A stretch of DNA of 64,000 nt from Astatotilapia calliptera (GCF_900246225.1 NC_039302.1:39280936-39344935); one strand, 5' to 3'. Positions 21,682-31,851 are shown, numbered from the stretch's first letter. Notes: generated from the letters alone by a model not told the origin. A program made the numbers and translations.

Positions 21682-21698
21682 TCCGGCTCGAAGGACCA
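21682..21698 (-). promoter_or_regulatory. BEL/Pao primer-binding site, complementary to tRNA-Tyr
   Basis: Two bases inside the 5' LTR the minus strand reads TGGTCCTTCGAGCCGGA. This is the complement of the 3' end (CCA included) of vertebrate tRNA-Tyr as I recall it, with 17 contiguous matches. It is where minus-strand cDNA synthesis would be primed. Confidence 0.72.
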
Positions 21699-21700
21699 CT

Positions 21701-22524
21701 TGTTAGAGAGTTATCTCCGGGATGCTGGGATGATAGCTCCCTCAGGACTTAAACTCCGGTCAGAGAGTGGGGCACAGAGAGTGATGTCCGGATATGCTTT
21801 AATGGAAGTTAACAGCAGCTCAACAGTACAGCAGTAGGCATACTTAACGAATGTGGGAGGGGTGGAGAGACGTGTGGTTCTGAATAACAAGAAACAAGGA
21901 GAAACAATTTTCACATGTAAATATAACAATCGTCACTTCCCAACATGCCAATATAATGAACTGTAACACAAATAATCAGCTGAATGCTCTGACATAAGAA
22001 AGTCCCACAATTCCATTTGAACAGGCAGGAAACAAGAATATCTACATATCTCAGACAACAGAAAAGACCTAATGCCTCCAAATTAGGAAAGGTCAGTAAT
22101 TACATGGTCTTCAGTGCCCTCTAGTGGCTAAATAACACAACCGCGGTACACAGATCCAACCCGCAACAAATGCTACGGTGGTAAGTCACATGCCTCTACC
22201 AATCTCGATATATCTCCTAGCATAAACCCCCTGTAATCAACGTCAAAGTACAACCCATGCTATAAGTAGAAATAGACTCGTAGAACTGGAGGGATTTTGA
22301 CTCACATTTGCACAGGAACGCACACGGCTGGAGATCGCTATTCTCCCACACTCGTGGAGAAAAAACATGCCTAGTGCTCCTCGGACTCGTGATACGGCAG
22401 GAGCTTCGTAAAAGCATGTGACGTCATCACCGCAGCAAACAGTAAGAACAAAGTGGAACTTATCGGCAGAAATTAACACTGCACTTATAGCGATGCGATT
22501 GAAATATAAGGAGACTTTCGGACA
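21701..22524 (-). repeat. BEL/Pao 5' LTR
   Basis: This is an 824-bp LTR, TGTCCGAAAG to CTCTAACA on the minus strand, and the intact partner of 11406-12750. It contains the empty target site of the solo LTR. It is bordered on the right by GGGAG and resumed Rex1 sequence. Confidence 0.93.
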
Positions 22525-22723
22525 GGGAGACAGAAGGACTCTGGCCAAAATAACATCTCTGATGGACATAGTCTCCCACCCCATGCATGTAAATGTTGCT
22601 GAACTGCAGAGCTCCTTCAGTGAAAGACTTCTGCATCCTCGATACATGAAGGACCGTTTCCGCAGGTCCTTCCTCCCTGTAGCTGTCAGACTGTGCAATC
22701 AGAACTGCTCCCAACAAACATAG
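22525..22723 (+). pseudogene. Rex1 LINE C-terminus, third segment
   Basis: Directly after the BEL element the Rex1 frame resumes: RRTLAKITSLMDIVSHPMH, LQSSFSERLLHPRY and RFRRSFLPVAVRLCN, ending in a stop after CSQQT. Together with 8250-10327 and 11243-11405 it forms one Rex1 copy interrupted over 14 kb. Confidence 0.9.
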
Positions 22724-23012
22724 ATGTTTACATTTGCGCTGTAACTGCAATAAGTTAATTAGCCGATTCGCACTACAACCTGGTTTGCCTCTTATCTGTA
22801 GTTATTTTTATTTAATTTAATAACTGTACAGTACTTTCTGTATATAATAACCATTGTCCTTAATGTAAATATGTAGGAAAAATTGTGTATGTTTCTGTTC
22901 TGTGTACTGTTTGTTTGTTTATTTGTTTGTTTGTTTGTATATGTCTTTTTGGCTGCTTTTACAACCAAATTTCCCCTTGTGGGACAATTAAAGGATTATT
23001 CTATTCATATGC
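22724..23012 (+). mobile_element. Rex1 3' untranslated region and tail
   Basis: This is AT-rich sequence with a TTTG repeat (22907-22937). It is followed by AACCAAATTTCCCCTTGTGG and GACAATTAAAGGATTATTC, the Rex1-type 3' terminus. Confidence 0.82.
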
Positions 23013-23149
23013 TTGGAGTAATTATGAATGGCCAGTACGAGATAATAACGACAATGAAACCTTTCAAAGCCTCATTTAAGTTTGGGAGTTTGGGAAGTGT
23101 TGTTATATTACTCTATGCCAGCTCAAAATTCCAAAGTTAGGTCAAATTA

Positions 23150-23325
23150 GATTTTAGCTTATACCCGGTCCGCGCTTGTGCCATGCCACTTGCCTGTAAC
23201 TATTCTGCAAAGATAACGGTATTTTCTTTGTTCTTCTATTGTTGTAATCCTGCAATACGGCACTTTACCTTGGTCTTTTAAATGTGCTATAAAAATAATA
23301 TTGAAACTGAAACTAATCATAATCT
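23150..23325 (+). mobile_element. L2-like LINE tail remnant
   Basis: The end AAATGTGCTATAAAAATAATA followed by TTGAAACTGAAACT resembles L2-type 3' termini, with the GTGCTATA motif before a simple repeat. No coding sequence remains. Confidence 0.55.
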
Positions 23326-23399
23326 ACATAGTGTTTTTTGTGTGGACTAACATGGTAAGCATTTAAACAGTTTGAATACTGAGAAAATGGACCAGTATT

Positions 23400-23980
23400 T
23401 GTCACAGTCCTGGGTCTGTGACCCAGTGTTTTGGTTTCTGTATTATTACTGATCTTTTTAGTCATCTCGGGTTTGACTGCTATTGTGATGGTTTCTGTTT
23501 TGTTTCTCTAGTTATTCGGTTTTGGTCCCCGTACTCCATGTCCCCTGTGTAGTCTCAAGTCTGTGTCCTTGAGCCAGTTGTATTTCGTATTTTACTTTGA
23601 AGGTCCGTGTCGCAGGTCATGTGTTCTCTTTTGCTTCCCCGCTGTCTTGTCTAATTAGGTTCAACTGTGTCTCCCTCCTGTGTGCCATTTCCTTGTTACC
23701 TTGTGTGTATATATTTAGTGTGTGGTTACCTCTGATCTTCATCAGAGTGTCTGTGTGTTATTCTGTGTATTGTCCCTAGTGTTTCTTTGCCCAAGTGTGA
23801 CTTCAGCTATGTGTTCTAGGTTATTAGTTCTAAGTTTACTGGTTTATGTTTAACGGTCCCCAGTTTAGCTTTATTACAGGTTGTTTTTGTAGTGTTTCTT
23901 TTCAGCCACAAATAAAGGCTCATTTTCAGTTTGAAACATTCTCTCCTGAAACAGTCTCTTTTCGAGAGCGGCTATCTTTT
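23400..23980 (+). mobile_element. LTR of TGTCA family, 3' end lost
   Basis: It starts TGTCACAGTCCTGGGTC with the internal GACCCAG palindrome also found at 25378. It contains the conserved TTTACTTTGAAGGTC and CTGTGTCTCCCTCCTG blocks and reaches AAATAAAGGCTC near 23910. The terminal CTGACA is not found before L2 sequence begins near 24040, so the end is truncated. Confidence 0.75.
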
Positions 23981-24041
23981 GTTGTTTTTATCATAGTTAT
24001 TGTTGCTTTAACTTTTTTTAGGTTCAGTTTACTCTTTATTT

Positions 24042-24406
24042 ATGGTACCAAACGGAGAGAGCATATAACCCCAATTTTAGCCTCTTTACACTGGCTCCCT
24101 GTCCCCTACAGGATCCAATTTAAACTCTTACTTTTTGTTTTTAAGTCACTCAACGCCCGAGCCCCCCCCTACTTGTCAGAGCTCCTCTCTGCCTATGCTC
24201 CAGGAAAACCCACGAGATCTAGTTCAAAACTATTGTTGTCCATTCCACGGACTAACCTCAAATCTCGTGGTGATAGATCCTTCTCTGTGGCAGGTCCCAG
24301 ACTTTGGAATAGTCTCCCCGTTAATATTAGATCTGCTCAAACTCTTGAGCAATTTAAATCTTTACTAAAGACACACTTTTACACTCTGGCTTTTAACACA
24401 TTATGA
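24042..24406 (+). pseudogene. L2/Maui-type LINE C-terminal fragment
   Basis: About 120 codons encode the conserved L2 tail: KRREHITPILASLHWLPV, then RIQFKLLLFVFKSLN, APPYLSELLSAY, GDRSFSVAGPRLWNSLPVNI and FKSLLKTHFYTLAF before the stop. This is the region downstream of the reverse-transcriptase palm in L2 elements. The copy is 5'-truncated, as is usual for LINE insertions, and the same domain appears on the minus strand at 58460-58783. Confidence 0.88.
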
Positions 24407-24597
24407 CCCAAGCATTTTGGATTTATCTGAATTAGTTAGTATTGTTTCAATTCTTCTATTTTATTGTTTCTATTGTTATTATTGTATTACACTGTAGTTT
24501 TTAATTTTATTGTTATTGTTAAGCACTTTGTGCAGCATCGGCTGTTGGAAATGTGCTATATAAATAAATCTGACCTTGACCTTGACCTTGACCTTTC
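24407..24597 (+). mobile_element. L2 3' untranslated region with (TGACCT)n tail
   Basis: The sequence AAATGTGCTATATAAATAAA is followed by three to four CTTGAC-type hexamers, the 3' end of the L2 copy that starts at 24042. Confidence 0.82.
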
Positions 24598-24624
24598 CCC
24601 CCAGTTTACCACTTCTGGGGCTTC

Positions 24625-24899
24625 TGTCACGGCTGCTGCAGCAACCATGTGGTATGTGAGAGAGAGGACCCAAGATGCAGGCATGGCTGAGATGCGAATG
24701 AGCTTTATTTATGGTTGGTGATACAAACAGAAACGGAGATGGCGTGGACGAGGACTAAGCAAAAACCTAAACTGGGAACTAACTAACAACACAGAACTGA
24801 AACCGGAATTCCCAGGAAGACACAGAGGGAGAAACTTATGGAGAAAGCACAGGGTGACACAGAGAGGTAGCACAGATGAACCAGCGACGAGCACGAGGT

Positions 24900-24934
<35 letters not shown>

Positions 24935-25244
24935 GGACACAATGAAATGGCACACAGGAGGGAGACACGGAAGAACCTAATTAACATGGCAAAACAGGGA
25001 GGGTGCGAAACTGAACACATTAACGTCAGACACGGACCTTCAAAGTAAAACAGGAAATAAAAAGACTGGACTCAAAGACACGATACAGACATAGAACAGA
25101 GGAGACACACGGGCAGACACTAAATAGAGGCAGCACAGAATCAAAACCCTGAGAACTAAGTACATAATCAGATTAAACTAGAACACAAGATCATAATAAT
25201 AGTAAGAAACAAACTGCTGGGTCAAAAAACCCAGGACCAGAACA
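24625..25244 (-). mobile_element. Solo LTR, TGTCA family, minus strand
   Basis: This 620-bp unit is bounded by TGTCACGG at the left and CCAGAACA at the right. On its own strand it begins TGTTCTGGTCCTGGG and ends GCCGTGACA. The flanks GCTTC (24620-24624) and GCTAC (25245-25249) are a target duplication with one mismatch. A CA microsatellite sits at 24902-24932. Confidence 0.82.
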
Positions 25245-25377
25245 GCTACATTTTCTCTCCACTGCCCTTTTTGCTAAGTTCTTATCATGCCCTCAGTAAA
25301 TTGAGCACTGACCAGCACTACTTTGGTAAGCTGGAATGTGTGTTGCATTTAGTAAATTGGCTCAGTCCATCACAATG

Positions 25378-25943
25378 TGTCACGGTTCTGGGTCCGTTGG
25401 ACCCAGTATTTTGAGTTTACATTTCGGTTTAATTCTGCTTCATGGATTGTTTTCTTATTCTCGTAGTGATGATGATTATTTCTTGTTTCTGTTTATCCGT
25501 GTGTAAGGATTTGTTCTCAGTTATATCTCACGTTTAGTTTAGTTCAGGTTCCATGTGTCATTCTGTCTGTCTCTCAGTGTAAAGTCTGCATGCTTGTTTA
25601 GTAATTCATGTGTCCTATTTTATTGTGAAAGTCTTTGTCTTATGTTAATGTGTGCAGCTTGGTTCCCCCCATCTCGTTAACCCTGATCTCTCCCAGCTGT
25701 GTCTCCCTCCTGTTGCCCATTCGCTGATTACCACCCTGTGTATATTAGCCCTGTGTTTTCCTGTGCTCAGTGTCGCGTCGTACCCTCAGATTATGCCTGT
25801 GTGTTTCTGGTCTCCATATTCTGTGTTCACTTCAGGTTTTGTTTTCGTACCAGCAATAAAGCTGAGGTTTTGAGTTTCACGTTTGTGTCTGAGTCCTGCG
25901 TTTGGATCCTCCTCTCCGCCTGCCCGCACACAGAGCCCTGACA
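25378..25943 (+). mobile_element. Solo LTR, TGTCA family, plus strand
   Basis: This 566-bp LTR runs from TGTCACGGTTCTGGGTCC to GAGCCCTGACA. It has a CAATAAAGC signal near 25854 and a perfect 5-bp duplication CAATG at 25373-25377 and 25944-25948. The inner palindrome GGGTCC...GGACCC follows the start. No internal region is attached. Confidence 0.9.
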
Positions 25944-26224
25944 CAATGTTTCACAAGACATATGGAATAATAGATCCCTGGAGATTTAAATATCCGTCAT
26001 CCAAACAGTTTTCATTTTTTCCCCAGTACACAGAACATATTCAAGAATAGACTACTTTTTAATTGACCAAAAGCTGTTGTCCATGGTTATCCAAGTAGAC
26101 TATCACAGCATAATAATATCACATCATTCTCCAGTAACGAGGTTTAACCCAAGGTTATTATCTGAACAAAAGTTTACGGACTTTATTAATACACAAATAG
26201 ATATTTTTGTTAGTTAAATGAATC

Positions 26225-26400
26225 TGTTACGCCCCAGTCTGGGAGTGTAGAGATGCAACACAAGATGCTGGGGAGAGAGAGGGCAAGCACCCGCCCTGGT
26301 TCCCAAACCAAACCACGAGACGACCCGGTTATGAGTAAAAACTTCAGCAATCACCCACAGGTTTTATTACAGCCATAAAGGATCAATGTGGAAACATACT
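26225..26400 (-). mobile_element. LTR 3' fragment, different family
   Basis: On the minus strand the segment holds a GTAATAAAACC polyadenylation-type signal and ends CCCAGACTGGGGCGTAACA, consistent with the R-U5 end of an LTR. The U3 part and any duplication are not recognisable. Confidence 0.5.
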
Positions 26401-26468
26401 TACTACAGCTGATATTATGATATTAATTCTCAGTTTAAGTCATTTTATGAAAATGTGTGTACTTCCGA

Positions 26469-26720
26469 CAGGGCGATCGTGGCTCAAGAGTTGGGAGTTT
26501 GCCTTGCAATCGGAAGGTTGCTGGTTCGAGCCCCGGCTTGGACAGTCTCGGTCGTTGTGTTCTTGGGCAAGACACTTCACCCGTTGCCTACCGGTGGTGG
26601 TCAGAGGGCCCGGTGGTGCCAGTGTCAGGCAGCCTCGCCTCTGTCAGTGCGCCCCAGGGTGGCTGTGGCTAAAATGTAGCTTGCCATCACCAGGGTGTGA
26701 ATGTGTGTGTGAATGGGTGA
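26469..26720 (+). mobile_element. tRNA-derived SINE, head module of a chimeric SINE
   Basis: The box A-like region GTGGCTCAAGAGTTGGGAG and box B GGTTCGAGCCC lie at 26478-26530. They are followed by the CTTGGGCAAGACACTTCACCC and GGTCAGAGGGCCCGG core seen at 14951 and 59445. The L2-like tail of the family is absent: the unit passes straight into a second SINE at 26721. Confidence 0.85.
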
Positions 26721-27099
26721 GGCAGCACGGTGGCGCGGTGGTTAGCACTGTTGCCGCACAGCAAGAAGGTCCTGAGTTCAATTCCACCATCAGGCCGGGG
26801 TCTTTCTGTGTGGAGTTTGCATGTTCTCCCCGTGTTTGCGTGGGTTCCCTCCGGGTACTCAGGCTTCCTCCCACCATCCAAAGACATGCAGCTTGTGGGG
26901 ATAGGTTAATTGGATAATCCAAATTGCCACTAGGTGTGAATGAGAGTGCGAATGGTTGTCTGTCCCTGTGTGTTGGCCCTGCGACAGACTGGCGACCTGT
27001 CCAGGGTGTACCCCGCCTCCTCGCCCTATGACAGCTGGGATAGGCTCCAGTGCCCCCCGCGACCCTGAAAAGGATAAGCGGAAGCGAATGGATGGATGG
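26721..27099 (+). mobile_element. Second fish SINE with (GATG)n tail
   Basis: This widespread fish SINE starts GGCAGCACGGTGG and has a tRNA-like head (GTGGTTAGCACTGTTGCC, GAGTTCAATTCCACC). Its core contains GGCGACCTGTCCAGGGTGT, and it ends CCCGCGACCCTG, AAAGGATAAGCGG and GATGGATGG. A 13-bp duplication TGTGTACTTCCGA (26456-26468 and 27100-27112) flanks this SINE together with the preceding one. A separate copy lies at 32550. Confidence 0.88.
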
Positions 27100-27405
27100 T
27101 GTGTACTTCCGAAGCCTGTGATGCAGACTTAGTGGAAGATTTTTTCAGTAATTTGGCTATGCCGACTCTGGAAGACTCTGATAAATCTAAATTGGAGAAC
27201 AATATTACACTATCAGAAATAAACGAGGCTATCAAGACATTGAAGTCTGGTAAGGTGCACAGCCCAGTTGTATTTCCCATCTAGTTTTTTTAAGAAGTTT
27301 GCACCTAAATTACTCCCTTTACTATTAAAACTATTCAGGGAGGTTTTAGACAAGAAGGCCCTGGCAGGTAGCTCCATGCCCTCCTGGGTTTTAAATGCAC
27401 CTTAG

Positions 27406-28390
27406 AACACACATGCATCAACACTACAATGAGCGGGTGGAGGGAGGTTTGGAGTCTTCTCTCACCCCCGTTCTCTGCGACCTGCTGGAGCGGGGGGGCT
27501 AGAAGGAGGAGTTGGCCGTCCAACTGCGGTCTGGAGTGTGGGGCCTCCCTGCTGCTGTGGAGTCGGGGCGGTTTGCCTCTCCCCAACGCAGGGAAAAGGG
27601 TAACACCACCTGGGTCTGGGTGCAATTCCCCCCTCCAGGGGCAAGGGTACCTAGACCCAGTTCGTAGAGTACGCTTGGGGAGTGTGATCGTGTGTACAGA
27701 GTCTCTTTATATTTGTCTCCACGTTGGTTGAGTGTGGAGTAAGTGCATATGAGAGCAGGAGGGTGGGAATGGATGTTTGTATCTGTGTGTGCCTGTATGT
27801 CTGTGTCTATATGTCAGGTTGGGTATCAGACGCCACCTCTCTGGGGACATCTCAGGCCCTCCAAGGTTTGGAGGCCTATCTCCACCCACCACCACTTCCC
27901 CTGCCAGTGGCGGACTCCCTCAGACATCGGTGCGTTGGTGGTTCTTTGTGTCTGGGGATGGACGTCCAGGTACACACCGGCTCACTCCTTGGCGGCCGCT
28001 TATCGGGGCCTGGAGCCTGGGGCTCGCTCGGGCCACTTCGGAGGTGGGGTGCCCCCGGCCTCTCGGCCTGGGGCTCGGTCACTCAGGCACAGTTGGCTGC
28101 CGGCGGAGCTCACGGGCGCGTCACTGCAACTCCCCCCCTGGCTTCTGCTCCGCGGCTGCTGAGTGAGCCCTCATCTGGGACTCTCCTCAGCTCTTTCTGG
28201 GACAGTGGCGCGGCTGCCCCTCTGTTGGTCTTCCTTGGTCTCTTGTGTTCTGGGGGCCTCTGGATGTCTGGAGTTTTGATCTCCTCCATACCTGCTTCAT
28301 GCCCTGGAGGACGGGGCAGTGGCTCCCCCACACCCTCTAGCAGATCATTACATGAAGGAACCTTTTAAAAAAAAACAAAAAAAAAACAAG
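27406..28390 (+). repeat. GC-rich unclassified repeat with A-rich end
   Basis: This is a distinctly GC-rich block about 980 bp long, with overlapping open frames on both strands and no recognisable protein. It ends in an A-rich stretch (AAAAAAAAACAAAAAAAAAAC near 28366-28387), which suggests a retroposed unit on the plus strand. It lies at the broken edge of the L1 fragment and could be an L1 untranslated region or an independent element. I cannot name the family. Confidence 0.45.
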
Positions 28391-28458
28391 CGCATCCATG
28401 CTCACAGGTGTACACACGGGTATGATCACACCCACAAACTACCCTTTTTGGCTCCTAC

Positions 28459-29067
28459 TGTTAGGATGCCTGGGTCGTCGACCCAGGGTTTTTGAGTTTG
28501 TTATTATTTATAATTTCTAGTTTTTGGTTTCTTTGAGTTCCGTCTTATGGCTTATGTCTCTGTCTTCTTTAGTTGCTCTGTCTCCCCTATCACCTGCATC
28601 CCCTTGTCTAGTTCGCGTCTCTATGTATCCTTAGTTCCTATATCCCCGTGTTCAGTCAGTCTGCCCTGGTCCCACGTCTCTGTTCCCTCTGTAGTGCCTG
28701 CATGTGAGTCTGTGTTATGTGTTTCCTGTTTTACTTTGAAGGTCTCTGTCTTATCTCAGTGTGTTCAGTTTACGCTTCCTTTTGTCTCGTCAGTTCTGAT
28801 TTGCCCCAGCTGTATTTCCCTCCTGTTATTCATTCCCTGATTGCTCCCTCTGTGTATTTAAGCCCTGTGTTTCTCTGTGTCCGTGTCGCGATCTACCGTT
28901 TATTTTGCTGTGTGTTTTGTCAATCCGCCGGTGTTAGTTTATTTTTTACCTTTTTTCCCCAGTTATGTTATGTTTGAGTTCAGCATTAAAGCTGTTTTGG
29001 TTTAAGTTCTGTCTCCGGAGTCTGCACCTTGGGTCCTATTCCTGTCTGCACACAGCCACACCTAACA
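28459..29067 (+). mobile_element. Solo LTR, TGTTAGG variant of the TGTCA family
   Basis: It starts TGTTAGGATGCCTGGGTC and ends CACACCTAACA, with 7-bp inverted termini. A perfect 5-bp duplication CCTAC lies at 28454-28458 and 29068-29072. The CTGTATTTCCCTCCTGTT block and GCATTAAAGC signal line up with the LTR at 25378, so it is a diverged member of the same family. Confidence 0.88.
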
Positions 29068-29581
29068 CCTACCTCAAAGCACACTGTGTTCTGTTGATCT
29101 TATGTGCTGCACAATAATGTTTAATATTTAGTATTTACTGTCATATTCCCATATATCACTGTGATGTTGTTTATTCTATTATTCTTGTTCTCTTCTGCTT
29201 GTTTTCTTTCTCAACAGGTGATCGATAGATGCATTTTTTTTTCCCCTGCCCATTCTGTTGGTTTTGTTTTTTTTCCCTTGTCCCTCTTCTCAGCTGTTTC
29301 TCTTTCCCTCTTTCTTTCTCCCCTTCTTTCCCCCAGTCAAGTCTGTCCCGTATTCAGCAAGTGAAAATAAAATAAGCAATAAAAGGTGAATCAAATGGAC
29401 CATTATGGCAAGGCTGGGATGGTCAATTTGGTAAAGTAAATCCGTTGGGCATCTTTCTTTGCCTTTAGACAATAATTCTGATGGCAAAAGAGCCAAAAAG
29501 GACAGGTGCCAAAAAAAAAAAAAAAAAAAAAAGCTGGATTGATGAATGTTTGGACATGAATCCAATGCATAAGGGCTTGGT
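29068..29581. other. Gene-free interval with poly(T) and poly(A) runs
   Basis: Pyrimidine-rich sequence (29205-29345) and an A20 tract at 29511-29532 are the only notable features. No coding sequence is recognised. Confidence 0.5.
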
Positions 29582-29705
29582 GTCAGAATCAGAATCAGAA
29601 TACTTTATTGATCCCTGGGGGAAATTATTTTTTGTTACAGTGCTCCATTTTAAACCAACATTAAGACAAGACAGACAATACGCTAACTAAGAATAGTACA
29701 ATATA

Positions 29706-29791
29706 TACATACATACATACATACATACATACATACATACATACATACATACATACATACATACATACATACATACATACATACATACATA
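29706..29791. repeat. (CATA)n microsatellite
   Basis: This is a tetranucleotide run of about 21 units inside the 3' untranslated part of the Rex1 copy. Confidence 0.97.
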
Positions 29792-29852
29792 AGTCACTTA
29801 TAAATAAATATTTGGAAAAGAAACATGTGTAGCTGTTGCAGTAAACAGTGTG

Positions 29853-31851
29853 TTAAGTGGATGCGTTGTACAGGGAGATGGCCACAGGCAGGAATGATTT
29901 CCTGTGTTGTTCAGTGGTGCTTTTCGGTAATCTCAGTCTCTCACTGAACGTGCTCCTGTGACTGACCAACATGTCATGGAGTGGGTGGGAGGTGTTATCC
30001 AACATTGTCTTTATCTTGGACAGCATCCGCCTCTCCGACACCACCTTGAGGGAGTCCAGCTCCATCCCCACAACATTGCTGGCCTTACGGATCAGTTTAT
30101 TAAGTCTGTTGGCATCTGCGACCCTCAGCCTGCTCCCCCAGCATGCAACAGCATAGAGGATCGCACTGGCCACAACAGACTCATAGAAAATCCTCAGCAT
30201 TTTCTGGCAGATGTTGAAGGACCTCAGTCGCCTCAAAAAATAGAGACGACTCTGGCCCTTCCTGTAAAGTGCTGTGGTGTTTTTAGCCCAGTCCAGTTTA
30301 TTGTCAATGTGTACTCCAAGGTATTTATAGTCCTCCACAATGTCAACACTGACCCCCTGGATTGAAACAGGGGTCAAGTGTTTCCTGGTCTTCCTGAAGT
30401 CCACGATCAGTTCCTTGGTGTTTGCCACGTTGAGCTGCAGATGATTCTGCTCACACCACGTGACAAAGGAGTCGACCACAGCCCGGTACTCTGTCTCATC
30501 ATCCCTGCTGATGCATCCAACCACCGCAGAGTCATCAGAAAACTTCTGAAGATGGCAGGTCTCTGTGCAGTGGCTGAAGTCTGTGGTGTAGAGGGTGAAG
30601 AGGAAGGGGGAGAGGACAGTCCCCTGTGGTGCCCCTGTGTTGCTAATCACCTTGTCAGACACACACTGTGGGAGACGTACATATTGTGGTCTTCCTGTCA
30701 GGTAATCAACAATCCAGGACACCAGAGAAGCATCCACCTGCATCGCTGCTAACTTATCACCCAGGAGGGTCGGCCTGATGGTGTTGAAAGCACTGGAAAA
30801 GTCAAAAAACATGACCCTCACAGTGCTCGCCGGCTGGTCCAGATGGGTGTAGACACGATTGAGCAGGTAGATGATGGCGTCCTCTGTTCCGAGACGAGGC
30901 TGATAAGCGAACTGAAGGGGATCCAGATGTGGTCTTACTATGGGTCGCAGCTGGTCCAGGATGAGCCTTTCCAGGGTCTTCATGATGTGGGAGGTCAGTG
31001 CCACGGGCCTGTAATCCTGGGGGCCACTGGGGACGAGGCGTCTTTGGTACAGGGACGAGGCATGATGTCTTCCACATCACCGGGACCCTCTGCAGACTCA
31101 GACTCAGCATAAACAGTTTATGAAAGACTCCACACAGCTGGGGGGCACAGGCCTTGAGGACAAGGGGACTCACTCCGTCTGGTCCAGCAGACTTGCCTGA
31201 GTGAAGTCTCCTCATTTGCATCTCAACCTGGTATTGAGTGAAGGTGATGGGTGGGGGAGGGGTGTCAGGAATCTCACAGGAGGCAACATGTGAAGAGAGA
31301 GGCTGGCACAGTGGTGTGGCTCTGGATTCCAGGCTGACTGCAGGTGAGGTTGTGGGGGTGGGAGCAGACACTGTGGTGTCGAATCTATTGAAAAACAGAT
31401 TCAACTCGCCGGCTCTATTCTCACCTCCCTCAGCTCCCCTGCTGTTGGTTGGCCTGAATCCAGTGATGGTCTTCATGCCCCTCCACACCTCTCTCATGCT
31501 GTTCTGCTGGAGTTTCCACTCCAGCTTCCTCCTGTAATTGTCCTTAGCCTCTCTGATCTTGTCCTTTAGTAACACCTGGACCTTCCTCACCTCCTCTTTG
31601 TTGCCCCCTCTGAAAGCCCTCTTCTTGTTGTTGAGGAGGGCTTTGATGTCCTTAGTCACCCACGGCTTGTTATTTGGGTAACAATGAACAGTCTGAGCTG
31701 GAACAATGGAGTCGGTGCAGAAAGTTATGTAGTCTGTGATACACTCAGTAAGCCCATTGATGTCCTCGGCGTGAGGCTCACAGAGTGTTTCGCAGTCGGT
31801 CACCTCGAAACAGCCCTGTAGTTCCGCTATTGTGTCAGCCATATATGTCAA
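29853..31851 (-). pseudogene. Rex1-group reverse transcriptase, one frameshift
   Basis: Coding order starts in the linker after the endonuclease (NNKPWVTKDIKALLNNKKRAF). It continues with LHSGKSAGPDGVSPLVLK and WKTSCLVPVPKTPRP, then shifts frame around 31015-31035. The second frame carries MALTSHIMKTLERLILDQL, FFDFSSAFNTIRP, NTGAPQGTVLSPFLFTLY, KFSDDSAVVGC and the C-terminal FSERLRLPKSTTEQHRKSFLP, ending in a stop at 29853. The palm motifs are intact and FSDD matches the copy at 8960, so both belong to one subfamily. It is one of the better preserved LINE remnants in the window, but the endonuclease is missing. Confidence 0.88.

Larger units (their letters stand above)
11406..22524 (-). mobile_element. 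BEL/Pao LTR retrotransposon, complete but degraded
   Basis: This 11.1-kb element lies on the minus strand with both LTRs and a perfect 5-bp target-site duplication, GGGAG at 11401-11405 and 22525-22529. Order in its own direction is 5' LTR, primer-binding site, gag, zinc knuckles, protease, reverse transcriptase, RNase H, integrase, polypurine tract and 3' LTR. Three later insertions sit inside it: a solo LTR in the 3' LTR, a SINE in pol and a LINE in gag. Removing these leaves about 7.4 kb. Frameshifts in gag, protease and the RNase H-integrase junction make it non-autonomous. Confidence 0.93.
26425..27405 (+). pseudogene. L1-type LINE ORF2 fragment, split by SINEs
   Basis: The frame reads FKSFYENVCTSE up to the double SINE at 26469-27099. 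It resumes after the duplicated target as ACDADLVEDFFSNLAMPTLE and TLSEINEAIKTLKSGKVHSP, the N-terminal reverse-transcriptase region of L1-type elements (family SGKAPGPDG box degraded to SGKVHSPVV). A few further codons of the FFKKF and SMPSW type follow in broken frames. It stops where a GC-rich repeat begins at 27406. Confidence 0.78.
29582..31851 (-). mobile_element. Second Rex1-group LINE, 5'-truncated
   Basis: The 3' end at the left shows GATCAATAAAGTATTCTGATT and repeated TTCTGA units (minus strand). A (CATA)n microsatellite of about 86 bp (29706-29791) lies in the 3' untranslated region. Coding homology stops at about 31851, the 5' truncation point, where L1 sequence on the plus strand begins. 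Confidence 0.87.

Noticed and set aside
21682..21698. tRNA-Tyr-like sequence as a tRNA gene
   Set aside because: Only the 3' 17 bases match and they sit two bases from the LTR, so it is a primer-binding site.
26478..26530. tRNA gene suggested by box A and box B
   Set aside because: The promoter boxes belong to a SINE with a long unrelated body. No cloverleaf with an anticodon arm could be drawn.
27724..28368. Long overlapping open frames in the GC-rich block
   Set aside because: Open frames on several phases of both strands are expected from high GC content, and no domain or consistent start is present.
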